DNA from: Pseudomonadota bacterium | GTDB lineage: Bacteria; Pseudomonadota; Gammaproteobacteria; Burkholderiales; Burkholderiaceae_C | Assembly (NCBI GenBank): GCA_021808405.1 | Contig: JAKBBQ010000010.1 | Span: 1 to 32,051 of the forward strand | Length of the DNA stretch: 32,051 nucleotides | Reading direction: 5' to 3' | Shown here: piece by piece, positions 17,501 to 27,458 of the stretch | Numbering within the stretch: position 1 is the first letter of the stretch | How the letters are laid out: each line of letters starts with the position of its first letter | Position numbers and translations under genes: made by a program | The notes under the pieces: model-generated | What the model saw: only the letters and a program-made list of their open reading frames with translations | The model's database searches: none | Told to the model about the DNA's origin: nothing

Positions 17501-17543
17501 GCGCGCGCTGCGCGAAGTCTCAGCGCGCGCGCTGCGCGGAGTC
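17501..17543. repeat. Imperfect direct repeat GCGCGCGCTGCGCG(A/G)AGTC, two 19-bp copies with 24-bp period
   Basis: 17501-17519 and 17525-17543, one mismatch, straddling the stop codon of the thioredoxin-fold gene. Confidence 0.85.
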
Positions 17544-17975
17544 GGCGGCCCGGGCCAGCGACTGCTGCACCAGCGCGTCGTAGAAATCCGGCGTGCCGAC
17601 TCCGACCATGCGCGGCGCGAGCTCGCGGCCCCCGTCGCCGACGAACAGCGCAGTCGGGGCCAGGCTCACGCGCAGCCGCCGGGCCAGCGCCCGGCCGTCG
17701 GTGGCGTCGCCGTCGAAGTCGCGCAGCGGCGCGCTCGAGTCCATGTCCACCTGCACCACCGGCTGGCCGCCGCGCGCCAGGTCGTCGAAGCTCAGCCGGC
17801 GCGCCTGTTCGCACCAAGGGCAGTCGGGCAGGCTGAACAGCACGACCAGCACCTGGTGGTGCTCGCGTGCCTGCGCCAGGCTGCGCTGGAGGTCGGCGGC
17901 AGCGGGCAGCGGCGCGGCACGCGCGCCGCCCAGGGCGATCAGCAGCAGCAGCGTCGGCAGCCAGCGCTTGAGCAT
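17520..17975 (-). CDS. Periplasmic thioredoxin-fold protein (SoxW/DsbD-gamma-like)
   Basis: MLKRWLPTLLLLIALGGARA signal; VLVVLFSLPDCPWCEQARRLSFDDLARG (CPWC); VSLAPTALFVGDGGRELAPRMVGVGTPDFY. Confidence 0.8.
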   Translation of the reverse strand: MLKRWLPTLLLLIALGGARAAPLPAAADLQRSLAQAREHHQVLVVLFSLPDCPWCEQARRLSFDDLARGGQPVVQVDMDSSAPLRDFDGDATDGRALARRLRVSLAPTALFVGDGGRELAPRMVGVGTPDFYDALVQQSLARAADSAQRAR

Positions 17976-18051
17976 CGTCGGTAAACTCCCGGGGGTTCCA
18001 GCCGCGCATGCTACAACGCCGGCCGCGCGCTCGCCGCCGGCCCCGCCGGGC

Positions 18052-19584
<1,533 letters not shown>

Positions 19585-19675
19585 TCAAATCGACGATCGT
19601 AGGAGCCGCGACGGCCGCGGCGTTTGAGCCAGGTAAAGCCCGACGCAATCGCCGCGGCGCGGCCCGCAGGCCGCC

Positions 19676-20686
19676 TCAGGAGCCGCCCACCGGGTCGCGG
19701 TAATGCATCCGGTAGCGCATATGCGTGGCCTGCAGCGCCTGCCGGCAGCGGTCGCAGGCGACCGTGGGCTCGAAGTCGCGGCCGCAATCGGCGTGGCGCA
19801 GGATCAGCGGCGGGCGGCCGCCCGACAGCCAGCGGTCGCCCCAGCGCAGCATCGCGATCATCGAGCCGAACAGATCCTTGCCCTTGTCGCTGAAACGGTA
19901 TTCGAAGCGCTCGGGGCCGCGCTGGTAGGCCACCCGCCTGAACACCCCCTCGGCGACCAGGCGTCCCAGGCGGTCGCTGAGGATGTTGGGGGCGATTCCC
20001 AGACGGGTCTGCAGGTCGTCGAAGCGCCGCACGCCGAAGAAGCCCTCGCGGATGATCATGAAGCTCCAGCGGTCGCCGATGACCCGCAGCGCGCGTGCCA
20101 CCGAACTCGGCCGTCTGCGCTCCAGCGCGGTCGGGTCGGCCGAACGCCGGGTCCTGCGCCGCAGCGGCACGGTGCCGCTGCCGGCGCCCGGGCCGTCGCG
20201 GTAGGACACCCTCTCGGGCCGGATGTCGCGCCGGCACTCCGAGCAGATCACCACCGCGCTGCAGTCCTGCCCGCAGTCCTGGTGCACCAGCTGCAGCGGC
20301 TTGCCCTCGGCGCCTGCCAGCCACTTGTCGCCGAAGGCCATCAGCGCCAGCATCACCGGGTAGAGGTCGATTCCGCTGGCGGTCAGCCGGTACTCCTGGC
20401 GTGGTGGAGCCAGCGAGTACGGAACCCGTCGCAGCAGTCCCAGCGCGGTCAGCCTGCGCAGCCGGTCGGCCAGCGTGGTGCGCGGCAGTCCCAGCACCTG
20501 CTGGAAGTCGTCGAAGCGCCTGACGCCGAAATAGCCCTCGCGCAGGATCATGAAGGTCCAGCCGTCGCCGATGACGTCGATGGTCCGGCCCACCGAGCAA
20601 TGGCGCTCGATCAGCGCTGCGCCGTGCGCGGTCGCGCGCCGTGCCGGCCGGGCGACGGGGACGGGGGAGGCGGGGTTCGCGGACAT
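19676..20686 (-). CDS. Tandem-HxlR winged-HTH transcriptional regulator (two HxlR domains in one chain)
   Basis: Repeat 1 VIGDGWTFMILREGYFGVRRFDDFQQVLGLPRTTLADRLRRLTALGLLRR and repeat 2 VIGDRWSFMIIREGFFGVRRFDDLQTRLGIAPNILSDRLGRLVAEGVFRR; each followed by a CxxC segment (VICSECRRDI / VACDRCRQAL). Confidence 0.93.
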   Translation of the reverse strand: MSANPASPVPVARPARRATAHGAALIERHCSVGRTIDVIGDGWTFMILREGYFGVRRFDDFQQVLGLPRTTLADRLRRLTALGLLRRVPYSLAPPRQEYRLTASGIDLYPVMLALMAFGDKWLAGAEGKPLQLVHQDCGQDCSAVVICSECRRDIRPERVSYRDGPGAGSGTVPLRRRTRRSADPTALERRRPSSVARALRVIGDRWSFMIIREGFFGVRRFDDLQTRLGIAPNILSDRLGRLVAEGVFRRVAYQRGPERFEYRFSDKGKDLFGSMIAMLRWGDRWLSGGRPPLILRHADCGRDFEPTVACDRCRQALQATHMRYRMHYRDPVGGS

Positions 20687-20767
20687 GGTCGGGCGCTGCG
20701 CGGCCCCAGTCTAAGCGCCCGCCGCGCTGCGCAGAAGCGGGGCCCTTGCCAGCCGGGACCCAAAGTC

Positions 20768-20785
20768 CAATAATGCAAGCAATAA
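20768..20785 (+). promoter_or_regulatory. AT-rich direct repeat CAATAA-TGCAAG-CAATAA in divergent intergenic region
   Basis: Two CAATAA hexamers with 12-bp period inside an otherwise GC-rich divergent spacer; candidate operator. Confidence 0.3.
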
Positions 20786-20898
20786 GCCGGCGGCCGCGAA
20801 TCATGCGGTCTTTCGAACGCCCACGCGGCCGTAGCCCCGGCGCGGGGCGGCTCGACGGACCCGCGGCCGCGGCAAGCGACCAGGAGGCAGGAGGCGCC

Positions 20899-21336
20899 GT
20901 GACGACCAGGATGCAGCCCACGCTGCGCGGGGACTACCCGCATTTCGACGCGATGCCCACGCGGTGGGGCGACAACGACTCCTACGGCCACGTGAATAAC
21001 GTGGTCTATTACGCCTTTTTCGACAGTGCGGTCAACCGTCACCTGATCCAGCATGGCGTGCTGGACATCGCGACCAGCCCGGTGATCGGACTCGTCGTCG
21101 AGACTCGCTGCACCTTCTTTTCGTCGATGGGATTTCCCGACGTGGTGCATGTCGGGCTGAAGGTCGTGCACCTGGGTACCAGCAGCGTGCGCTACCAGAT
21201 CGGCCTGTTCCGCAACGACGAACCCCGGGCCTCGGCGGTCGGGGAATTCGTCCATGTCTATGTCGAGCGAGCGGCCAACCGCCCGGTGGCCCTTCCCGAG
21301 GCGGTGCGCGACGTACTGCGGCAACTGCTCGCATGA
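20899..21336 (+). CDS. Hotdog-fold acyl-CoA thioesterase (4-hydroxybenzoyl-CoA thioesterase family)
   Basis: PTRWGDNDSYGHVNNVVYYAFFDSAVNRHLI...VVETRCTFFSSMGFPDVVHVGLKVVHLGTSSVRYQIGLF. GTG start 20899 after aggaggcaggaggc (ATG 20911 alternative). Confidence 0.88.
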   Translation: MTTRMQPTLRGDYPHFDAMPTRWGDNDSYGHVNNVVYYAFFDSAVNRHLIQHGVLDIATSPVIGLVVETRCTFFSSMGFPDVVHVGLKVVHLGTSSVRYQIGLFRNDEPRASAVGEFVHVYVERAANRPVALPEAVRDVLRQLLA

Positions 21337-21371
21337 GGCGCGGACGATAGCCCGACGACAAGGACAAGGCG

Positions 21372-22853
21372 ATGGAAATGCTCGGTGAGGCGCGGCTGGC
21401 GGCGCCGCGCGAACAGGTCTGGCTGGCGCTCAACGACCCGCGGGTGCTGCAGGCCAGCATCCCGGGCTGCGAGTCCCTGCAGGGCAGCGGCGACGACGCC
21501 TTCCATGCCAGCGTGGTGTCGAGCATCGGCCCGGTCAAGGCCCGTTTCGCGGGCAAGCTGATCCTGTCGAAGGTCCAGGCGCCGCGCTCCTACACCCTGC
21601 GCGCGGAGGGCTCGGGCGGGGCCGCCGGCTTTGCCAAGGCCGATATCGAGGTGTCGCTGGAGGCCCTCGAACCCAGCCTGACCCTGCTGCGCTACAAGGT
21701 GCAGGCGACGGTGGGCGGCAAGCTGGCGCAACTGGGCTCGCGCATGGTCGACGCCGCGGCGCGCAAGTCGGCGGAGGACTTCTTCGCCCGCTTCGGCGCC
21801 GAGGTCGCAGCGCTGGCCGCAGCGGGGCCGCAGCCCGCGCCGGCGCCGCTGGACCTGCAGGCGCTGGCCGGGCCTGCGGTGGCGGCGATCGCACAGGCAG
21901 GCGGGCAGGAACGCGGGCAGGAACGCGGGCAGGCGGCGCCGCCGCCCGCGGCGGGCGCGCGCGCCGCCGCCGGCCTGCTCGCGGCCTCGGCCGAGGAGGT
22001 GGCCGGGGTGCTGGCCAGCGAGTGCATCCAGGTGTGGATCGCCGACCACATCGCGCTGGTCACGCTGAACCGCCCGCGCAGCCGCAATGCCATGACCCTG
22101 GCGATGTGGCGCTCGATGCCCGCGATCATGGCCGCGCTGGAGCGCAATCCCGAGGTGAGGGCGGTGTTGCTGTGCGGCGCCGGCGGCGACTTCTGCGCCG
22201 GTGCCGACATTTCCGAATTCGCCCAGGTGCGCGACGACCCCGCGCAGGCGCGCGCCTACGAACTCGCGGTGGATGCCTGTTGCGACGCCATCGCCGGGCT
22301 GGCCAAGCCGACCCTCGCGGTGCTGCGGGGCTACTGCCTGGGCGGCGGAGCCCACCTGGCGATGAGCTGCGACCTGCGCTTCGCCGCGGCCGACGCGGTG
22401 TTCGGCATTCCGGCGGCGCGGCTGTCGATCATCTACGGGGTCCACGGCACGCGCAGGCTGCTGGCGCTGGTCGGACTGGCCCAGGCCAAGAAGATCCTGT
22501 TCGGCGCTCGGCGCTTCGATGCCGAGGAGGCGTTGCGCATCGGTTTCGTCGACCAGGTCGCCGGCGCCGGCGCACGCCAGCGCGGCCGCTGGTGGTCGCG
22601 CTGGCGCGGCCGCGCCGCGCCGGGGGCCGATGCGATGGCGCAGGCGCGCGACTTCGCGCGCACCCTGGCCGACAACGCTCCGCTGAGCATCGCCGGCGCC
22701 AAGGCCCTGCTCAACGGCATGGCGATGGGGCTGGGCGCGCTCGATGCCGGCCGGGCCGAGGCGCTGATCGCCGCAGCCTCGGCCAGCGAGGACTACCGCG
22801 AGGGCCGCGCCGCCTTCGCGCAAAAGCGCGCTGCGCGCTTCCAGGGGCGCTGA
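21372..22853 (+). CDS. CoxG (SRPBCC)::enoyl-CoA hydratase/isomerase (crotonase) fusion protein
   Basis: N-term MEMLGEARLAAPREQVWLALNDPRVLQASIPGCESLQ...AGKLILSKVQAPRSYTLRAEGSGGAAGFAKADIEVSLE...RMVDAAARKSAEDFFARFGAEV (CoxG); C-term IALVTLNRPRSRNAMTLAMWRSM...AGADISEFAQ...YCLGGGAHLAMSCDLRFAAADAVFGIPAARLSIIYG (crotonase), single uninterrupted frame. Confidence 0.9.
   Translation: MEMLGEARLAAPREQVWLALNDPRVLQASIPGCESLQGSGDDAFHASVVSSIGPVKARFAGKLILSKVQAPRSYTLRAEGSGGAAGFAKADIEVSLEALEPSLTLLRYKVQATVGGKLAQLGSRMVDAAARKSAEDFFARFGAEVAALAAAGPQPAPAPLDLQALAGPAVAAIAQAGGQERGQERGQAAPPPAAGARAAAGLLAASAEEVAGVLASECIQVWIADHIALVTLNRPRSRNAMTLAMWRSMPAIMAALERNPEVRAVLLCGAGGDFCAGADISEFAQVRDDPAQARAYELAVDACCDAIAGLAKPTLAVLRGYCLGGGAHLAMSCDLRFAAADAVFGIPAARLSIIYGVHGTRRLLALVGLAQAKKILFGARRFDAEEALRIGFVDQVAGAGARQRGRWWSRWRGRAAPGADAMAQARDFARTLADNAPLSIAGAKALLNGMAMGLGALDAGRAEALIAAASASEDYREGRAAFAQKRAARFQGR
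21901..21933 (+). repeat. 12-bp tandem repeat (GCGGGCAGGAAC x2.75) in the inter-domain linker
   Basis: gcgggcaggaac gcgggcaggaac gcgggcagg, encoding GGQERGQERGQ. Confidence 0.95.
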
Positions 22854-22866
22854 AGCCCTTGCGCCC

Positions 22867-23751
22867 ATGAAGCCGGCTGCCTTCGACTACCGCTGCCCCG
22901 ATTCGCTCGACGAGGCCTTGCGCATCCTGGCCGACGCCGGCGACGGCGCCAAGGTGCTGGCCGGCGGGCAGAGCCTGCTGCCGATGCTCAACCTGCGGAT
23001 CGTGCGCCCGCGACTCGTGGTCGATATCGGTCGGCTGCTCGAACTCGACTACCTGCGTCGCGCCGCAGACGGGGGGCTGTGCATCGGCGCGCTGACCCGC
23101 CACCGGGTGCTCGAATCCTCGCCGCTGGTCGCCGCGATGTTCCCGGTGGTGCCGGAGGTGATGCCCCATGTCGCCCACCTGGCGATCCGCAACCGCGGCA
23201 CCCTCGGCGGCAGCTTGAGCCACGCCGACCCGGCGGCCGAACTGCCGCTGCTGGCGCGCCTGCTCGACGCCACCCTGGTGGTGCGCAGCGCGGCTGCCGA
23301 GCGCCGCGTCGCGGCGCGGGACTTTTTCCTCGGCCCGCTCAGCCCGGCGCTGCGACCCGAGGAACTGCTGGTCGCCGTGGAGATCCCGGCGCTGGCCCAC
23401 CAGGGCTGGGGCTTCGACGAGGTCGCCCGCCGCGCCGGCGATTTCGCGCTCGCCGCCGCCGGCGTGGTGTTGCAGGTCGAGCAGGGGCGCATCGCTTGCG
23501 CGAGGGTCGCGCTCACCGGTGTCGGCGACGTGCCGCTGCGCTGCCCGGGCGCCGAAGCCCTGCTGGCCGGCAGGGAACTCGACCGGGCGCCGGACCAGGC
23601 GCTGCTGGAGCGGGCGGCGCAAGCCGCCTGCGACGGCCTGCAGCCCCGCCAGGACCTGCAGGCCTCGGCGGCGCTGCGCCTGCACCTGGCCGCAGTGGTG
23701 GTGCACAGGGCGCTGCGCAAGGCCTGGCAGCGCGCAACCGGAGCCGCATGA
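22867..23751 (+). CDS. Molybdenum hydroxylase FAD-binding subunit (CoxM-like)
   Basis: KVLAGGQSLLPMLNLRIVRPRLVVDI...HLAIRNRGTLGGSLSHADPAAELPLL; 294 aa; no obvious extra Cys cluster like that of 4-hydroxybenzoyl-CoA reductase beta subunit. Confidence 0.93.
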   Translation: MKPAAFDYRCPDSLDEALRILADAGDGAKVLAGGQSLLPMLNLRIVRPRLVVDIGRLLELDYLRRAADGGLCIGALTRHRVLESSPLVAAMFPVVPEVMPHVAHLAIRNRGTLGGSLSHADPAAELPLLARLLDATLVVRSAAAERRVAARDFFLGPLSPALRPEELLVAVEIPALAHQGWGFDEVARRAGDFALAAAGVVLQVEQGRIACARVALTGVGDVPLRCPGAEALLAGRELDRAPDQALLERAAQAACDGLQPRQDLQASAALRLHLAAVVVHRALRKAWQRATGAA

Positions 23752-24284
23752 TGGAATCCAGTGGAATCGAAACGCACAAGGTCTGGATGGTGGTCAACGG
23801 CAGCGTCGAGCAGCACGAGGTCGAGCCACGCATGCTGCTCAGCGACTTCCTGCGCCAGGTGCTCGGGCTGACCGGAACCCATGTGGGCTGCGAGCACGGG
23901 GTGTGCGGAGCCTGCACGGTGCTGGTCGACGGCGACAGCGTCAGGTCCTGCCTGATGCTGGCGGTCAGCGCCCACGGCGCCGACATCCGCACCGTCGAGT
24001 CGATGGGCAGCGTCGACGCGCTGAGCCCGCTGCAGGAAGCCTTCCGCGAGCATCACGCGCTGCAATGCGGCTTTTGCACCCCGGGCATGCTGGCGACCTG
24101 CGCCGACGCCTTGCAGAAATACCCTCTGCGCAGCGATGAGGAGATCCGCGACGCGCTGTCGGGCAACCTGTGCCGCTGCACCGGCTACCAGGGCATCGTC
24201 GAGGCGATGCGGGTGTGCGTGAAGTCGCGCGATGCGTTGCGCCAGGCGGCAGGCGCCGTCGCGCCGGAGGACGTGCAGCCATGA
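23748..24284 (+). CDS. Molybdenum hydroxylase [2Fe-2S] subunit (CoxS-like)
   Basis: [52 protein letters not shown] start overlapping upstream stop. Confidence 0.95.
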   Translation: MMESSGIETHKVWMVVNGSVEQHEVEPRMLLSDFLRQVLGLTGTHVGCEHGVCGACTVLVDGDSVRSCLMLAVSAHGADIRTVESMGSVDALSPLQEAFREHHALQCGFCTPGMLATCADALQKYPLRSDEEIRDALSGNLCRCTGYQGIVEAMRVCVKSRDALRQAAGAVAPEDVQP

Positions 24285-25042
24285 AGATGCACCTGCTCAG
24301 CGGCGGGCGCCTGCGCATGCGCAAGAGCGTGTACCTGCCGCACGCCGAGCGCGGCGAGACCATCGATCTGCCGGTGTCGTGCGTGCTGCTGCGCCACCGC
24401 CAGGGCAACGTGCTGTTCGACACCGGATGCCACCCCAGCACCGTGCACGATGCCGCGGCGCGCTGGGGGTCGCTGGCGCGGGCGATGGTGCCCATCGGCG
24501 CAGCCGACGACAACGTGATCGACGGGCTGGCCGCGCTGGGGCTGCAACCCCAGGACATCGACGTGGTGGTGAATTCGCACTTCCATTCCGACCACTGCGG
24601 CTGCAACGAGTTCTTCGGCCGCGCGACCCTGGTTTGCCATGCCCGGGAACTCGAGGCCGCGCAGGCGCCCGACGCGCTGCAAAAAGGCTATGTCGCCGCC
24701 GACTGGCAGCACCCGCTGCCGACCGAGGCGATCGAGGCCGAGCGTGACCTGTTCGGTGACGGGCGCATCGTGCTGCTGCCGCTGCCGGGGCATACCGAGG
24801 GCACGCTGGGGGCGCTGGTCGCCCTCGAGCGCGACGGCGGCTTCCTGCTCGCGGCCGACGCGGTCGCGCTGCGCGAAGGCCTGGAGCGGGAAATCATCCC
24901 CCGCAACACCTGGAACCCCGAATGGGCCGCGGCGTCGCTGCGGGAGATCCGGCGCATCCAGGCGTCGGGGGTGGAGGTCCTGTTCGGCCACGACCTGCAG
25001 CAGTGGCAGGGCCTGCGCAAGGGGGCGCAGGCCTATGAGTGA
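24281..25042 (+). CDS. Metallo-beta-lactamase fold hydrolase, N-acyl-homoserine-lactonase-like
   Basis: [20 protein letters not shown]...VLFDTGCHPSTVHD...VVNSHFHSDHCGCNEFF (HxHxDH)...LPGHTEGTLGALV; ATGA overlap with CoxS. Confidence 0.88.
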   Translation: MKMHLLSGGRLRMRKSVYLPHAERGETIDLPVSCVLLRHRQGNVLFDTGCHPSTVHDAAARWGSLARAMVPIGAADDNVIDGLAALGLQPQDIDVVVNSHFHSDHCGCNEFFGRATLVCHARELEAAQAPDALQKGYVAADWQHPLPTEAIEAERDLFGDGRIVLLPLPGHTEGTLGALVALERDGGFLLAADAVALREGLEREIIPRNTWNPEWAAASLREIRRIQASGVEVLFGHDLQQWQGLRKGAQAYE

Positions 25043-27458
25043 TCCCGCGCAAAGCCCGCTGGACGAGGTCGTCGAGCAGCAGCCCGGCGGGCTGGTCGGC
25101 CAGCCGCTGCGCCGGGTCGAGGACGCGCGGCTGCTGACCGGGTTGGGGCGCTATGTCGACGACCTGCCGGCCGGGCGGGCGCTGCACCTGGCGCTGCTGC
25201 GCAGCGACCAGGCGCACGCCCGCATCCTGGGCGTGCGCACCGACGCGGCGCGGGCGATGCCGGGGGTGCGCGGGGTGTTCTGCTGGCCGGACATCCGCGA
25301 CGCCATCCGGCCGGCGCTGGCGACCTCGCGCATGGCCGACTACCAGCCCACGCCGATCCACGCGCTGGCCAACGGCTGGGTGCACCATGTCGGCGAGCCG
25401 GTGGTGGCGGTGCTCGCCGACAGCCGCTACCTGGCCGAGGACGCGGTGGAAGCCGTCGAGGTCGAATACCAGCCGCTGCCCGCCGCCAGCGACCCCGAGC
25501 AGGCGGCGCGCGCCGATGCCCCGCTGCTGCACCACGATCTGCGCAGCAACGTGCTGGTCGAGCGCTCGTTCGCCCGCGGCGACGTGGACGCGGTGTTCGC
25601 CGCCGCGCCCGGCAGGGTGCAGGGGCGCTTTCGCATGCACCGCAAGGCGCCCAGCGCGATGGAGCCACGCTGCTGCCTGGCCGAGATCGACTCCGGGCGC
25701 GACGCGCTGCGGCTGCACACCTCCAGCCAGGTTCCAGGCATCGTGCGCGACTGCCTGGCGGAACTGCTGGGCCTGCCGGGAAGCCGGCTGCAGGTCGTCG
25801 CCCCCGACGTGGGCGGAGGCTTCGGCGCCAAGACCTCGCTGTACCAGGAGGAAATGCTGGTCTGCGTCCTGGCGCGCAAGACCGGGCGCGCGGTCAAGTG
25901 GACCGGCGACCGCCTCGAGGACCTGCTGTCGACCAGCCAGGCCTTCGACGAGCGGATCGACGCCGCGCTGGCCTTCGACGAACAGGGCACCATCCTCGGC
26001 TTGCGCGCCGACGTGCTGGGCGATATCGGCGCGTATTCCATCTATCCCTGGACCGCGGGCATCGAGCCGGTGCAGGTGATCAGCTTCCTGCCCGGGCCGT
26101 ACCGGGTGCCGTGCTACCACGGACGCACCCGCGCGGTGGCCACGCCGAAGGCGCCCACCGGGCCGTATCGCGGGGTCGGCCGCCCGACCTCGACCTTCGT
26201 CATGGAGCGGCTGGTCGACATGGCGGCGGCGCAGCTCGGCCTCGACCCGGCCGAGATGCGCAGGCGCAACCTGGTGCAGCCGCAGGAGTTCCCCTACAAG
26301 ACCCCGGTGGGAATCGTCTGGGACCGCTCGGGCTTCGGCGAGGGTCTCGAAGCGGCCCTCGATCTGTTCGGCTACAGCCAGGCGCGACAGGCGCAGCAGC
26401 AGGCGCGGCGCGAGGGCCGCTGGGTGGGAATCGGCATCGCCAGCTACGCCGAGCTGTCGGGAATCGGTTCGCGCATCTCGGCGTCGCCCGGCATGCCGAT
26501 CAACACCGGCACCGACACCTGCGTGATCCAGCTCGACTCCACCGGATCGATCACCGCCAGCTTCGGCTGCGCCTCGCATGGCCAGGGTCACGAGACCACG
26601 CTGGCGCAGGTGCTCGCCGACGAACTCGGGGTGCGCCTGGAGGACCTGCGGGTGGTCACCGGCGACTCGGCCGCGGTGCCCCACGGCACCGGCAGCTACG
26701 CCAGCCGCACCGCGGTGATCAGCGGCGGCGCGGCGATGCTGGCGGCGCGCGAACTGCGCCAGCGCATGTTGCGCGTGGCGGCGCAGCTGCTCGGCGTGCC
26801 GGCGCAGCAGCTGCGCATCCGCGACGGGGTGATCGCCGACGCGCTGGGTGAGTCCGCGCTGAGCCTGCAGGAGCTGGCGCGTTCGCTGTATTCGCGCATG
26901 GGGCGCGCGGCGGCCGAGGCGCGCGAGGAGCTGTGCGTCAGCCGTACCTACGACCCCGTGGTCGGCACGACGAGCTCGGCCACCCATGTCGCGCAAGTCG
27001 AGATCGATCCGCAGACCTACGCGGTGCGGGTGCAGCGCCATGTCGTCGCCGAGGACTGCGGCCGGGTGATCAACCCGCTGATCGTCACCGGGCAGACGCG
27101 CGGCGCGGTCGCGCAGGGGCTGGGCGCGGCGCTGCTCGAGGAAGTGGTCTACGACGCCGAGGGCCAGCTGCTCACCGCCAGCCTGGCCGACTACCTGCTG
27201 CCCTCGGCTCCCGAGGTGCCCGAACTGCAGGTGCGCCATCTCGATTCGCGAGCGCCGGGCAACCTCGGCGGCTTCCGCGGCGTCGGCGAGAGCGGCACCA
27301 TCGGCGCGCCGGCGGCCATCGCCAACGCGGTCGCCGACGCCGTGTCGCACCTGGGCATCGACATCCACGAGCTGCCGGTGACACCGGAACGCCTGTTCCG
27401 GCTGATCCGCGCGGCATCGCCATCCAGCATGGGAAATCACGATGAAACTCGGACTTGA
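25035..27458 (+). CDS. Molybdenum hydroxylase molybdopterin-binding large subunit (CoxL-like, form II / xanthine-dehydrogenase-type)
   Basis: GQPLRRVEDARLLTGLGRYVDDL...APDVGGGFGAKTSLYQEEMLVCVLARKTGRAVKWTGDR...GPYRGVGRPTSTFVMERLVD...GVGESGTIGAPAAIANAV; lacks form-I CODH AYRCSFR motif. Confidence 0.94.
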   Translation: MSDPAQSPLDEVVEQQPGGLVGQPLRRVEDARLLTGLGRYVDDLPAGRALHLALLRSDQAHARILGVRTDAARAMPGVRGVFCWPDIRDAIRPALATSRMADYQPTPIHALANGWVHHVGEPVVAVLADSRYLAEDAVEAVEVEYQPLPAASDPEQAARADAPLLHHDLRSNVLVERSFARGDVDAVFAAAPGRVQGRFRMHRKAPSAMEPRCCLAEIDSGRDALRLHTSSQVPGIVRDCLAELLGLPGSRLQVVAPDVGGGFGAKTSLYQEEMLVCVLARKTGRAVKWTGDRLEDLLSTSQAFDERIDAALAFDEQGTILGLRADVLGDIGAYSIYPWTAGIEPVQVISFLPGPYRVPCYHGRTRAVATPKAPTGPYRGVGRPTSTFVMERLVDMAAAQLGLDPAEMRRRNLVQPQEFPYKTPVGIVWDRSGFGEGLEAALDLFGYSQARQAQQQARREGRWVGIGIASYAELSGIGSRISASPGMPINTGTDTCVIQLDSTGSITASFGCASHGQGHETTLAQVLADELGVRLEDLRVVTGDSAAVPHGTGSYASRTAVISGGAAMLAARELRQRMLRVAAQLLGVPAQQLRIRDGVIADALGESALSLQELARSLYSRMGRAAAEAREELCVSRTYDPVVGTTSSATHVAQVEIDPQTYAVRVQRHVVAEDCGRVINPLIVTGQTRGAVAQGLGAALLEEVVYDAEGQLLTASLADYLLPSAPEVPELQVRHLDSRAPGNLGGFRGVGESGTIGAPAAIANAVADAVSHLGIDIHELPVTPERLFRLIRAASPSSMGNHDETRT

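Noticed and set aside
25035-27458. Aerobic CO dehydrogenase
   Set aside because: The large subunit lacks the form-I AYRCSFR motif (has PYRGVGR), and CoA-ligase, thioesterase and crotonase neighbours fit a CoA-thioester pathway better.
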